A DNA stretch of 64,000 bases, from the NCBI GenBank assembly GCA_963793645.1, contig CAWCAW010000007.1, forward strand, positions 393,927 through 457,926, written 5' to 3'. Each line of letters begins with the position of its first letter. Positions within the stretch are counted from its first letter, which is position 1. This stretch comes from CAWCAW01 sp963793645 (GTDB lineage: Bacteria > Actinomycetota > Acidimicrobiia > Acidimicrobiales > UBA8190). The notes beneath the pieces were generated by a model. It was not told the DNA's origin and did no database searches. It worked only from the letters and a program-made list of their open reading frames with translations. Positions 1-8,596 of this stretch are shown in pieces. Position numbers and translations under genes: made by a program.

Positions 1-1
1 T

Positions 2-151
2 GCACCCAAGGGACATGACCCCCGCACGTTGTGGGTCGCCACCCACTGCATGTTGGCAACGAGCCGGCCCGCGGCCGGAGGCGCCACGCTCGCGTACTAC
101 AACTGTGCGGCCACGGCCCAACGTGCCGGGGGGTTTTCACCGGTGCCTTAG
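2..151 (+). CDS. possible 3' end of an upstream gene, unidentified
   Basis: From base 2 one plus-strand frame is open to a TAG at 149-151, giving about 49 residues that run in from outside the window. Its third codon positions are richer in G/C than the competing frame, which is the only support for coding. The peptide contains LWVATHCMLATSRPAAGG and AYYNC but matches no family I recognise. A hairpin follows the stop directly. It could equally be non-coding upstream sequence. Confidence 0.25.
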   Translation, partial: APKGHDPRTLWVATHCMLATSRPAAGGATLAYYNCAATAQRAGGFSPVP

Positions 152-178
152 GGCGGACTGCGGTGTCAGAGCCGCCCT
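150..178 (+). terminator. hairpin upstream of dinG, possible terminator
   Basis: AGGGCGG (150-156) pairs with CCGCCCT (172-178), with an inner CTG/CAG pairing in the loop. There is no T-tract. It lies just after the stop of the partial upstream frame and just before the dinG -10 element, so it could end the upstream transcript. Confidence 0.3.
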
Positions 179-179
179 G

Positions 180-185
180 TAGCGT
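180..185 (+). promoter_or_regulatory. -10 element of a leaderless dinG promoter
   Basis: TAGCGT ends six bases before the GTG at 192. The TANNNT-N6/7-RTG layout is the known actinobacterial leaderless arrangement, in which transcription starts at the start codon. No Shine-Dalgarno sequence is visible. Confidence 0.5.
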
Positions 186-191
186 CGAACC

Positions 192-2324
192 GTGAGTGAG
201 CGTCGTCAGGAAGTAGCCGAGCTGCTCGGTCACGTCGCCTCGGCCTTGCCCGGCGGAGGCGAAGATCGACCTGGGCAGCTCGCCATGGCCCAAGAGGTGG
301 ACAGGGCCATCGCCGAGCACCGTCATCTGGTGGTCCAGGCCGGCACGGGCACAGGCAAGTCCTTGGGCTATCTCGTTCCCGTGCTTCGCTCCGGGGTCAC
401 CGCTGTCATCGCCACTGCCACCAAGGCGCTGCAGGACCAGCTGGCCACCAACGACCTTCCCTTTCTCGCCGCGCAGCTCGGGCCGCAGCGTCCCTTTTCG
501 TTTGCCGTCCTCAAAGGACGCTCCAACTACGTCTGCCGCCAGAAGGTGGCCGAGATGACGAGCCCCGAGGTGGCGAGCCCCGACGGCGACATCGAAGAGC
601 CCGCCATGGCCGTGGCCGCCACGCTGTTCCCCGACGAGAGTGACGACATGAGCGGTGACGGCCGGGGCACAGCACGCGACATCCGGCGCGACACTCGGCG
701 CGACCCAGGACACAACACGCGGCGCCTCCCCGATCCCGACGGGCTCGCCGGCCAGGCGCAGCGGATCATCGCCTGGTCCGACACGGTCCAAAGCGGTGAT
801 CGCGCCGAGCTCGACTTCGAACCCCATGCGCGGGTGTGGGCCATGTTGTCGGTCAACGCCCGAGAATGTCCGGGCGCCTATCGGTGTCCCTCAGGCGGCA
901 ATTGCTTCGCCGAAAAAGCGAGGGACCGCGCTGCAGCGGCGGACGTGGTCGTCGTCAACACCCACCTCTACGCCACCCATGTCAAAAGCGGCGGGACCGT
1001 ACTCCCCGACCACCGGGTCGTGGTCTTCGACGAGGCCCACGCCGTGGAAGACATCATGACGGCGGGACTGGGCGTCGAGCTCGCCGCCGGGCGCTTTCGG
1101 GGCCTGGCCCAGTCGGCCCGGGGCCTGCTCCCCGCCGACGAAGGCGGGCTCATCGACGGGCTCGTGGAGACCGCCGATCACCTCGACGCCGTGTTGCAAC
1201 CGCTGGGTGGCCAGCGCGTGCTCGGCCCCGAAGAGCCCGCCGGAGGCCGAGGAGCCTCCGATGTGGCGGCCGCCTCCGACGAGCTGCGCCAGTTGCTGGG
1301 CTTGGCGCGCGGCAGGATCGCCGCGGTCATCGGTGCCTTGGTGCGCGTCGGTGCCGCCGACGGTGGCGGCACCGAGTCCGAGGGCGGTAGTGGTCCCGGT
1401 TCGGCCGGGGCGCGCGCCATGTTGGCGGCCGGGCACGTGGCCGACGACCTTGATGTCGTGATCCACGTCGATGATGACCAGGTGGCGTGGGTGGAGGCGT
1501 CCGGTCCCAGCGGCCGGGTGCGGACGCTACGAGTGGCCCCCATCGACGTCGGCCCCGTGCTGGCGCGAGACCTGTGGCCCGAGGTCACCGCCGTGCTCAC
1601 GTCGGCCACGGTGCCACCGCTGCTCGAATCGCAGCTCGGTTTGCCGGCGGCTGAGACCGATCGCGTCGACGTGGGCAGCCCCTTTCCCTTTGAACGCAAC
1701 GCACTGCTCTACTCCGCGGCCAGTCTCCCCGACCCTCGCCGCGCCGGGGCTGAAGCCGCCCAGCACGCCGAGCTCGCCGAGTTGGTGCGGGCGGCGGGAG
1801 GACGCACGCTGGCCCTGTTCACGAGCTGGCGGGCCATGCAGGCCGCCGCTGATGCATTGAGCCCGGTGTTGCCCTATCGAGTGTTGACCCAGAACGAATT
1901 ACCCAAGCTTCGACTGCTCGAGGCGTTCTCCGTCGACGAGTCAACATGCTTGTTCGCCACCATGTCGTTCTGGCAGGGCGTCGATGTCCCGGGCCCGACC
2001 CTCAGCTTGGTGGTGATGGACAAGCTCCCTTTCGCTCGTCCCGATGACCCGCTCATCGGTGCACGGCGCCGACGGGCCGGAGATGATGCCTTTCGTCTCG
2101 TCGACGTACCCCGAGCCGCCACCCTTCTCGCCCAGGGCGCCGGGCGGCTCATCCGCAGCGCCACCGACACCGGTGTCGTCGCTGTGCTCGATCCTCGCCT
2201 GGCGACATCGGGCTATGGCGCCACGCTGCGCCGCAGCCTGCCCCCCATGCGATTCACCACCCGACAAGGTGAAGTGATCGCATTCTTGGAAGCCATCGCC
2301 GCGGCGCGTGGCGACGGTCAGTAA
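192..2324 (+). CDS. dinG: DinG/XPD-type ATP-dependent DNA helicase with Fe-S cluster
   Basis: Superfamily 2 helicase of 710 residues, likely unwinding DNA 5'-3' in repair and replication-fork clearance. Walker A is AGTGTGKS at residues 50-57 and the DEAH box lies in VVFDEAH near 280. The four cysteines expected for the XPD/DinG iron-sulfur cluster are present: C115 in NYVC, then C226, C232 and C238 in ECPGAYRCPSGGNC. A charged Arg/Asp-rich loop (about 155-178) sits between the first and second cysteine and looks like an insertion. The GTG start is supported by the -10 hexamer six bases upstream. The gene is convergent with era and overlaps its 3' end by 7 bases. Confidence 0.93.
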   Translation: MSERRQEVAELLGHVASALPGGGEDRPGQLAMAQEVDRAIAEHRHLVVQAGTGTGKSLGYLVPVLRSGVTAVIATATKALQDQLATNDLPFLAAQLGPQRPFSFAVLKGRSNYVCRQKVAEMTSPEVASPDGDIEEPAMAVAATLFPDESDDMSGDGRGTARDIRRDTRRDPGHNTRRLPDPDGLAGQAQRIIAWSDTVQSGDRAELDFEPHARVWAMLSVNARECPGAYRCPSGGNCFAEKARDRAAAADVVVVNTHLYATHVKSGGTVLPDHRVVVFDEAHAVEDIMTAGLGVELAAGRFRGLAQSARGLLPADEGGLIDGLVETADHLDAVLQPLGGQRVLGPEEPAGGRGASDVAAASDELRQLLGLARGRIAAVIGALVRVGAADGGGTESEGGSGPGSAGARAMLAAGHVADDLDVVIHVDDDQVAWVEASGPSGRVRTLRVAPIDVGPVLARDLWPEVTAVLTSATVPPLLESQLGLPAAETDRVDVGSPFPFERNALLYSAASLPDPRRAGAEAAQHAELAELVRAAGGRTLALFTSWRAMQAAADALSPVLPYRVLTQNELPKLRLLEAFSVDESTCLFATMSFWQGVDVPGPTLSLVVMDKLPFARPDDPLIGARRRRAGDDAFRLVDVPRAATLLAQGAGRLIRSATDTGVVAVLDPRLATSGYGATLRRSLPPMRFTTRQGEVIAFLEAIAAARGDGQ

Positions 2325-3283
2325 CCGAGTCGCTCGATCGCTTCACGGCGCTGCTGCCAGCGCTTCTCCACGGTGACGTGCAGCTCGATGTACGCACCTT
2401 CGGGCATTTGCGCACGCACGGCAGTACCCACCTCTTTGAGCATGGCGCCGCCTTTGCCGATGACCATTCCCTTTTGCGATTCGCGCTCGACAATGATCTC
2501 GACGCGCACCTTGGGCCATTCCCATTCGACCACCCGGCACGCAATGGAATGGGGGAGCTCTTCGCGCACGTGCGCCAGGAGCTGCTCACGCACGAGCTCA
2601 GCCACCCAGAACGCTTCGGCAACGTCGCTCACCATGTCGGGCGGAAAGTAGGGAGGGCCTTCAGGCAAGAGGCCGATCACCGCGTCCACCAAGGCATCGA
2701 CCCCCTGGCCGGTCGACGCCGACACCGGGAAATACTCCACCCCGAGATCGTCAGCGGCGTCACCCGGCTCTGGGTTACCTGACATGGGGGCGAGAGCGCT
2801 TTCGATCACGTTATGGGCGCCGGCCAGTTGCTCGAGGACCTGGGCGGAACTGGCCGCGTCGACCTTGTTCACCACCACCAGCAATCGGCTCAACTCACCG
2901 CCCTTGTCGTGGGCGGTGACACCGGCGACCCGAGCAGTGGCGGCGGCACGCGACAACACGAGCCGGTCACCGGGACCGATGGGAGCGGTGGCGTCGATGA
3001 CAGGAACGATGACATCGACATCGCCGAGGGCTTCGGCCACGTGCTCGTTCAAGCGCTTGCCGAGGGCGGTGCGGGGACGGTGCAGACCCGGCGTGTCGAC
3101 GAACACGGCTTGAATCCCGGGCCGATGCAGCACGCCGCGCACCGAACGCCGGGTGGTGTTGGGCCGCGGCGAGGTGATGGTCACCTTGGTGCCGAGGATC
3201 TGGTTGACGAGTGTCGACTTGCCGACGTTGGGTCGCCCCACCACCGTGACGAACCCCGAGCGCAGAGATGTTTTGCTGTCCAT
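2318..3283 (-). CDS. era: GTPase Era, 16S rRNA maturation factor
   Basis: Era binds the 3' end of 16S rRNA and checks 30S subunit maturation. The 321-residue protein has the G1 motif GRPNVGKST near the N-terminus, DTPGLHRP (G3) and NKVD (G4). A C-terminal KH RNA-binding domain follows with GMVIGKGGAMLKEV. Length is slightly above the usual 300, mainly from a loop between G4 and the KH domain. It is the last gene of the minus-strand phoH-ybeY-CNNM-era run and starts 7 bases after the preceding gene's stop, so it is probably cotranscribed with other ribosome-maturation genes. Confidence 0.96.
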   Translation of the reverse strand: MDSKTSLRSGFVTVVGRPNVGKSTLVNQILGTKVTITSPRPNTTRRSVRGVLHRPGIQAVFVDTPGLHRPRTALGKRLNEHVAEALGDVDVIVPVIDATAPIGPGDRLVLSRAAATARVAGVTAHDKGGELSRLLVVVNKVDAASSAQVLEQLAGAHNVIESALAPMSGNPEPGDAADDLGVEYFPVSASTGQGVDALVDAVIGLLPEGPPYFPPDMVSDVAEAFWVAELVREQLLAHVREELPHSIACRVVEWEWPKVRVEIIVERESQKGMVIGKGGAMLKEVGTAVRAQMPEGAYIELHVTVEKRWQQRREAIERLGY

Positions 3284-3290
3284 GGTCCGC

Positions 3291-4685
3291 TCAGCGACGG
3301 CGAAGCGGAGCGCGCTCGTCGGCCACCTCGGGTGCAGACCGTGCCGACCGGCGCGGACGCGTCTCTTGCTCAGTCTCTGCGCCGCCGTCGGGCGGGGGGG
3401 CCATGGGCACGATGCGGATGCGGCCGATGCGATTGCCCTCCACCCGCTCGGCTACGAGACGGATGCCGTCGACCACGACGGACTCCCCTTCGGTAGGGAT
3501 TCGTCCCAATACATTGGTGAGCAGTCCCCCCACGCTGTCCCATTCGCCTTCGGGCAGCTGGGCGTCGACGAGGTCTTCGAGCTCATCGACGGGCAGACGC
3601 GACGACACCGAGATGTCCCCGTTGGCGAGATGCTGCACGGGGGGCTCCTCCACGTCGTACTCGTCGACGATCTCCCCGACGAGCTCCTCGATGAGGTCCT
3701 CGAGGGTGACGAGCCCGGCGGTGCCGCCGTATTCGTCGACCACGATGGCCAGGTGGTACTTGAGCTCCTGCATCTCACGCATGAGGCTCGACACGCGTTT
3801 GGTCTCCGGCACGAAGTGCGCGGGGCGCACGTATCCCGACACCGGCTCGTCGCGATGGCCGGCGCGTTCGGCGCCGATGAGATCCTTGGCGTAGGCCACG
3901 CCCTTGACGTCGTCCACGTTGGCCCCGTACGCAGGGAGCCGGGAGTAGCCCACCTCCATCGACAAATCGAGGGCGTCGGCCACGCTCTGGTCGGCCTCGA
4001 CCGTCTTCATGTCCGGGCGCGGCACCATCACCTCACGCACGATGGTGTCGCCGAATTCGATGATGGAATGGATGAGCGCTCGCTCTTCGGTCTCGATGAC
4101 TTTCTCTTCCAAAGCCACGTCCGCCATGGCGAGCAACTCGGACTCACTCACGCCGCCGCGGCCGCTGCGCTGTCCCACCAGGAGATTGGCGAGCCCGATG
4201 AGCCCGTTGGACAAGACACGCACCGGGGCGAAGCGCACGATGGCCAGCACCACCGGGGCGGCCAACAGCGCCGAATGCTCGGGGTTGTGCACGGCCCAGT
4301 TCTTCGGGATGGCCTCGGCCAGCACGAAGATGACGACGACTTCGAAGAAGGTGGCGGCCAGGACCCCCAGCGCCCCGAAGAGCTGATCGGCGAGGATGCC
4401 GACCAACGTGGCGGTCACCAGCTGACAAATCAGCACGAGCAGGAGCACAGGGTTCAAGAATCCCTGGGGGTCTTGCACCAGGCGCACCAGCTGGCGTGCC
4501 CCTCGACGCCCGTCGTCCTCGAGCGACATGGCCTTGGCCTTGGAGGTCCGCACCAGGCTGGTCTCCGCCAGTGCCAGTCCGGCCGATGCCACCAGCAAGA
4601 CGACCACCACGGCGATGAGGATCCCGTCGGTGGCCTTGAACGATGTCGTGGTCGCCCACCACGCCACCGGCGCCAAGAGGGTCAT
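3291..4685 (-). CDS. CNNM/CorC-family transmembrane protein with CBS pair
   Basis: A 464-residue membrane protein of the CNNM (DUF21) / CorC-HlyC family, linked to magnesium/cobalt efflux or envelope homeostasis. Several hydrophobic helices occupy about the first 180 residues. A CBS pair follows in the middle (motifs VMVPRPDM and VVDEYGGTAGLVT), and a CorC_HlyC domain near the end contains VSSRLPVDELEDL. The frame is open further upstream, but the ATG at 4685 is preferred: it overlaps the ybeY stop as ATGA and leads straight into the first membrane segment, whereas the upstream extension is Arg/Pro-rich shadow sequence. Synteny with ybeY and era is conserved across actinobacteria. Confidence 0.9.
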   Translation of the reverse strand: MTLLAPVAWWATTTSFKATDGILIAVVVVLLVASAGLALAETSLVRTSKAKAMSLEDDGRRGARQLVRLVQDPQGFLNPVLLLVLICQLVTATLVGILADQLFGALGVLAATFFEVVVIFVLAEAIPKNWAVHNPEHSALLAAPVVLAIVRFAPVRVLSNGLIGLANLLVGQRSGRGGVSESELLAMADVALEEKVIETEERALIHSIIEFGDTIVREVMVPRPDMKTVEADQSVADALDLSMEVGYSRLPAYGANVDDVKGVAYAKDLIGAERAGHRDEPVSGYVRPAHFVPETKRVSSLMREMQELKYHLAIVVDEYGGTAGLVTLEDLIEELVGEIVDEYDVEEPPVQHLANGDISVSSRLPVDELEDLVDAQLPEGEWDSVGGLLTNVLGRIPTEGESVVVDGIRLVAERVEGNRIGRIRIVPMAPPPDGGAETEQETRPRRSARSAPEVADERAPLRRR

Positions 4686-5224
4686 GGGCTTTTGTGCTCC
4701 GGCTGGTGGAAGCGGGCCAGCAGTTCCTGCTCGCGCCTCTCCATGCGCTGCGCATCGGCGTCTTCCCCGTGGTCCATGCCCAGAAGGTGCAGCAACCCGT
4801 GCACCACCAGCAGGGCCACCTCGTCCTCGAAGGTGACCTCGTGGTCCACGGCGTGACGGGCGGCCACGCTGGGACACACCACCACGTCGCCTAACAACAC
4901 CGGGATGCCGTACTCATCGGAGGGCAAACCGCCGCCGGGCCCCGGTCCGCCCTCGTCGGGTGAGCGCCCCCCTCGATCCAGCTCCTCGTCGATGGGAAAG
5001 GCCAGCACGTCGGTCGGTCCGCTGATCCCCATGAATCGCTCGTGGAGCTCGGCGATGGTGGCCTCGTCCACGAAGAGCAACGAGACCTCGATGTCGTCGC
5101 GCACACCCTCGGCCACCAGCACGTTGCGGGCGAGCCCGGCCATAGCTTCGACGTCGACGGCGCGCTCGGACTGCTCGTCGGCGACGAAGACGTCAGCGCC
5201 CACGAGCCCGGTCCCGGCGGTCAT
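4682..5224 (-). CDS. ybeY: endoribonuclease YbeY, rRNA maturation
   Basis: YbeY is a zinc-dependent endoribonuclease for 16S rRNA 3'-end processing and 70S quality control. The 180-residue product carries the zinc signature H-x3-H-x5-H in HGLLHLLGMDH near the C-terminus, and the family motif GISGPTDVLAFP in the middle. The frame opens 33 bases earlier, but the ATG at 5224 (MTAGTG) gives a more usual N-terminus and overlaps phoH by 32 bases. The stop overlaps the next start as ATGA, indicating translational coupling in the phoH-ybeY-CNNM-era operon. Confidence 0.93.
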   Translation of the reverse strand: MTAGTGLVGADVFVADEQSERAVDVEAMAGLARNVLVAEGVRDDIEVSLLFVDEATIAELHERFMGISGPTDVLAFPIDEELDRGGRSPDEGGPGPGGGLPSDEYGIPVLLGDVVVCPSVAARHAVDHEVTFEDEVALLVVHGLLHLLGMDHGEDADAQRMERREQELLARFHQPEHKSP

Positions 5225-6194
5225 GGGAACCCGCACCCTCGCGGGCGCGGATCTCATCGGACTTCTCGTAGGCGGAGACGATGTCGGCCACGATCCGCGC
5301 CCGCACCACGTCGTGCTTGGTGAGGTTGATAAAGGCCACCTGCGGCACGGCGCCCAGTACCGCTTGCAGACCAGGCAACCCGGAGCGTCCCCCCGTCACG
5401 TCGATCTGGGTGACGTCACCGGTCACCACCACCTTGGAGCCGAAGCCGATGCGAGTGAGAAACATCTTCATCTGCTCCGGAGTGGTGTTCTGTGCTTCGT
5501 CGAGAATGATGAAACTGCGATTCAGCGTCCGTCCCCGCATGAACGCCAGCGGGGCCACCTCGATGGTGCCGCGCTCCATGAGACGCTGGGCGCCCTCGGG
5601 TCCGAGCAAGTCGTAGAGAGCGTCGTAGAGAGGACGCAGGTAGGGGTCGACCTTGGCCATGATGTCGCCGGGGAGAAAGCCCAGACGCTCGCCGGCTTCC
5701 ACCGCCGGGCGCGTCAAGATGATGCGCTCGACCTCATGGGCTTGTAGAGCTTGGACGCCCAAGGCCACCGCCAGGTATGACTTCCCCGTCCCGGCCGGGC
5801 CGATCCCGAAGGTGACGATGTTCTGCCCGATGGCGTCGGTGTAGCGCTTCTGTCCGGCCGTCTTCGGTCGCACGGTGCGCCCCCGAGCCGAGCGCATGAC
5901 TTCGGTGGTGAGGACCTCAGCCGGACTGACGTCGTCTTTGACCATGTCGATGGTGCGGCTCACGTCCGCGGCGTCGAGGCGCTGGCCCCGCTCGAGAAGC
6001 AACACGAGCTCGTCGAAGAGATGGCCCACCCGCTCGGCGTCGTCTCCTTCGATGCTGATCTCGTTGCCGCGCACCACGATGCGGGTGCCGTTGAAGGCCT
6101 CCTCGATCAGCCGCAACAACTCGTCTCGCTGGCCGAGCAGGGCCACCATCAGGTGGTTGCCGGGGACGAGGATCTTCACCTGGGTCGACGCCAC
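5193..6194 (-). CDS. phoH: PhoH-like ATPase (YbeZ)
   Basis: A 333-residue PhoH/YbeZ family P-loop NTPase, a partner of YbeY in rRNA and RNA metabolism. The Walker A is GPAGTGKSYLAVALG and the Walker B-like segment is SFIILDEAQNTTPEQ, both typical. The N-terminal 110 residues contain the short KH-like region (RIVVRGNEISIEG). The start codon is GTG, followed by ASTQVKILVPGNHL. The 3' end overlaps ybeY, a hallmark of this pair. The HIT gene lies 87 bases upstream on the same strand. Confidence 0.95.
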   Translation of the reverse strand: MASTQVKILVPGNHLMVALLGQRDELLRLIEEAFNGTRIVVRGNEISIEGDDAERVGHLFDELVLLLERGQRLDAADVSRTIDMVKDDVSPAEVLTTEVMRSARGRTVRPKTAGQKRYTDAIGQNIVTFGIGPAGTGKSYLAVALGVQALQAHEVERIILTRPAVEAGERLGFLPGDIMAKVDPYLRPLYDALYDLLGPEGAQRLMERGTIEVAPLAFMRGRTLNRSFIILDEAQNTTPEQMKMFLTRIGFGSKVVVTGDVTQIDVTGGRSGLPGLQAVLGAVPQVAFINLTKHDVVRARIVADIVSAYEKSDEIRAREGAGSHDRRDRARGR

Positions 6195-6281
6195 TGGTTT
6201 TCTGTGATCGAGGCTACCAGCACCATCGGCACCGACTCGGCGCCCCCTGATGGTGAGCCGGGCGCATCTCGTCGAGCCGGA

Positions 6282-6635
6282 TCACCCCGGCGGCCAGGTC
6301 ATGGGCCGGCCACCGAGGACGTGAAGGTGGAGGTGCGGCACCGTGTTGGCGGCGTCGCGGCCCACGTTGAACACCAGCCGGTAACCCGTGTCGGCCACTC
6401 TCTCGGACTCCGCCACCTCCCGAGCCGCCACGATCATCTCGCCGACCACCTCGGCGTCCGCGGCGCTGACGGTGGCGGCATTTTCGATATGACGGCGAGG
6501 CACGACGAGCACATGGACGGGCGCCTGCGGGCTCTGGTCCCGAAAAGCCACGGTGTGAACGGTGTCATGCACGATCTGAGCCGGCACCGCACCCTCGGCG
6601 ATGGCACAGAAGATGCAGTCCTCCCCCGTCGTCAC
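6282..6635 (-). CDS. HIT-family nucleotide hydrolase/transferase
   Basis: A histidine-triad protein of 117 residues, probably hydrolysing purine nucleoside phosphoramidates. The HxHxH catalytic motif is HLHLHVLG near the C-terminus, and the N-terminal CIFCAIAEG supplies the usual pair of zinc-binding cysteines. The frame opens further upstream, but a GTG at 6635 (VTTGEDCIFC) begins 4 bases after the preceding gene's stop and gives the normal HIT length. In actinobacteria this gene often lies between rsmE and phoH, as here. Confidence 0.9.
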   Translation of the reverse strand: MTTGEDCIFCAIAEGAVPAQIVHDTVHTVAFRDQSPQAPVHVLVVPRRHIENAATVSAADAEVVGEMIVAAREVAESERVADTGYRLVFNVGRDAANTVPHLHLHVLGGRPMTWPPG

Positions 6636-6639
6636 GCCA

Positions 6640-6891
6640 TCAATCCTCTCCGCTGCGCCCAGAACCCGAGGCAGACCCCTTGAGCTCGGGGTACAGATGC
6701 TCGAGGCTCCCCGGCGCGATGCGACAGGTCTCGATGAAACGCTCGACATCGGGCTCTTGCAGGCGGATGACCCGACCGAACCGATAGGCGGTCAAGGTGC
6801 CCTCGTCGATGAACCGGTACAGGCTGCGCAGGGTGACGCCGAGGTGCTCGGAGGCCTCCTTGGTGCTCATCCAGCGGATCGGCGCGCTCAC
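6640..6891 (-). CDS. small MerR/excisionase-type DNA-binding protein
   Basis: An 83-residue helix-turn-helix protein of the excisionase/BldC-like type. The core is WMSTKEASEHLGVTLRSLYR, followed by a wing-like GTLTAYRFGRVIRL, which is the usual single-domain layout. No integrase is nearby, so a regulatory role is more likely than phage excision. The GTG start is preceded by AGGAGA at good spacing. It runs directly into the HIT gene (4-base gap), suggesting cotranscription. A tiny basic gene starts divergently about 100 bases upstream. Confidence 0.8.
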   Translation of the reverse strand: MSAPIRWMSTKEASEHLGVTLRSLYRFIDEGTLTAYRFGRVIRLQEPDVERFIETCRIAPGSLEHLYPELKGSASGSGRSGED

Positions 6892-6989
6892 TGTCTCTCC
6901 TCGTCATCCTCTATCGCCACGTGCCTTTCGATGGTATCTCGCGCTTGTGACAGATCGAACGTCGGGCGCGTCAAAGTAGGAGGCACGAA

Positions 6990-7067
6990 GTGGCAAAGAA
7001 AAAGACCCGCAAGCGACGGACGCGCCCGTCGATAACGGGGCCGCAACCGGTCGCGCTCAGGACGTGA
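6990..7067 (+). CDS. very short, highly basic peptide gene
   Basis: A perfect AGGAGG (6978-6983) lies six bases before a GTG that opens a 25-residue frame beginning MAKKKTRKRRTRPS and ending PVALRT. About 40% of the first 14 residues are Lys or Arg. Many actinobacteria have a tiny basic ribosome-associated protein next to a BldC/excisionase-like gene, so a ribosomal or RNA-binding role is a reasonable guess, but I cannot align this to a named family. The 3' end overlaps the convergent BldD-like gene by 11 bases. Confidence 0.5.
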   Translation: MAKKKTRKRRTRPSITGPQPVALRT

Positions 7068-7668
7068 CGCGCAGTCCGAGCTCGTCGAGCCGACGACTCA
7101 TGGCATCGGGGGTCACCCCGAACAGGCAGGCGATGGCACGCAGGTCTTCGGCGCGGATGGTGATCATCCGGCCGTTGAAGTCTTGGCGCTGGACCTGGAT
7201 CATGGAAAGAAACCGCCGCAGCAGATCTCGCTCGGGCCCGCTCACCGAGTTCAGCTTGGTGAGATCGATGGTGACCTTTTCGTGCCCGTCCCAGGGCCGC
7301 AGCTGGCGGCGGGCTCGGCCCGGGCTCTCGACACTCGGGGTGCCGTTGGTCTCACGCTCGCCGGCGGGACCCCACCGGTTGGCGTCGTCGTCTTGCGGAA
7401 GGAGCTGGTCGACCGGCACGTCGTAAAGCTTGGCCAGGCGCTGGAGACGGGGCACCGAAATGGCCCGCTCGCCTCGTTCATAGGCGCCCAAGACGGATGC
7501 CTTGAACTCTTGATCCGACATGGCCTCGACGGCTTGGAGGGACAGGCGCATCTGTTTACGCACCGCTCGTAGGCGAGATCCCACGGCGCGGGCGTACGCG
7601 GCTCGTGCGGACTCCTCCTGTTCGTCTTCCTCAGGCAACACCGTTTGGTTCACCATGACCGTCAGCAT
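7057..7668 (-). CDS. BldD-like c-di-GMP-responsive transcriptional regulator
   Basis: An XRE-type HTH protein of about 203 residues matching the BldD plan. The N-terminal HTH includes LGAYERGERAISVPRLQRLA, and the C-terminal ligand domain carries RQD-x8-RAED, the RxD-x8-RxxD c-di-GMP signature of Streptomyces BldD. BldD dimerises on tetrameric c-di-GMP to repress developmental genes. The HTH-to-CTD linker is longer than in Streptomyces. The start is uncertain: ATG at 7668 or 7656; both give an acidic N-terminal tail (PEEDEQEE). It is monocistronic and convergent with the tiny basic gene. Confidence 0.85.
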   Translation of the reverse strand: MLTVMVNQTVLPEEDEQEESARAAYARAVGSRLRAVRKQMRLSLQAVEAMSDQEFKASVLGAYERGERAISVPRLQRLAKLYDVPVDQLLPQDDDANRWGPAGERETNGTPSVESPGRARRQLRPWDGHEKVTIDLTKLNSVSGPERDLLRRFLSMIQVQRQDFNGRMITIRAEDLRAIACLFGVTPDAMSRRLDELGLRVTS

Positions 7669-7858
7669 CCTCGCTGTATCGCCAGTGTCCGCTACAAAGG
7701 CGCCCCACCGTACGAGCTCGGCCCTGCCGAGATCGCGACGCCCCCCTGCCCTTGTGGGCAACCAAGTCACCCGACCGCACCCAGTCTTGCTCACTCAGCG
7801 TGGTGAACGCAAGCACCGGTTTCTCGGTCACGAGACCCGATGGCCAGCTGGCGGCCGG

Positions 7859-8596
7859 TCAAGGAGCCGGTGCGACGCTGCCTTGTCTGATTGCGCACAA
7901 GAGGACACCGGCCGCCACGGCCGCCGTTTCGGCCCGCAGAACCTGGGGCCCGAGGCCGACGGAGGCGAATCCGGCCAGCTCGGCGGGGTCCCAGCCGCCC
8001 TCGGGGCCCACCGCCACGCTGGGTGTATCCAAGGTGGGCGGCGAGCCTCCGGGATGGGCCAACGCCACGTCACCGAGGGCACCGCTACCAGCGGCAGCCT
8101 CCTTAGCCATCTGGCCCACGGTGAGAACCCCGGACACCTCGGCCAACCACGCCCGCCGGCTTTGGGCGGCGGCCTCTTTCGACACGCGGCGTAGTCGCTC
8201 CACGGCTTTGGCGGCGCGCTCGTCGTCCCAATGCACCACCGAGCGCGCCGAGCGCATTACGACAATGCGGTCAACGCCGATCTCGGTGAGCTTCTGGACG
8301 ACCCATTCGGGACGTTCCCCCTTCACCGCCACGAAGCCAATGGTGACGGCGGGCGCGAGGCGCGCGGCGCTCAGTACCGGACCGTCGATCTCGAGGACAC
8401 CGGCGCCACCGGTGCTGCGACACGATCTCCACCCACCGTGGCCGTCGGCCGCAATGACGGTTTCGCCCGGGCGAACGCGCAACACGCGTTGCAAGTGATG
8501 GGCGTCGTCGTCACTGAGCACGGGCGCGTCGAGGTCGTCGACGAAGACTTGGGCGACGGCGGCAATCGACGAAGGCGACGCCGGGCTGATAGCCAC
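7859..8596 (-). CDS. rsmE: 16S rRNA (uracil-1498-N3)-methyltransferase RsmE
   Basis: SPOUT-family methyltransferase of 245 residues that methylates N3 of U1498 in 16S rRNA. The N-terminal PUA-like part contains HHLQRVLRVRPGE. The C-terminal trefoil-knot SAM site contains AVGPEGGWDPAE and LRAETAAVAAG, both diagnostic. The GTG start follows the dnaJ stop without a gap (TGAGTG), so hrcA-dnaJ-rsmE is translationally coupled, as in many actinobacteria. Confidence 0.94.
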   Translation of the reverse strand: MAISPASPSSIAAVAQVFVDDLDAPVLSDDDAHHLQRVLRVRPGETVIAADGHGGWRSCRSTGGAGVLEIDGPVLSAARLAPAVTIGFVAVKGERPEWVVQKLTEIGVDRIVVMRSARSVVHWDDERAAKAVERLRRVSKEAAAQSRRAWLAEVSGVLTVGQMAKEAAAGSGALGDVALAHPGGSPPTLDTPSVAVGPEGGWDPAELAGFASVGLGPQVLRAETAAVAAGVLLCAIRQGSVAPAP

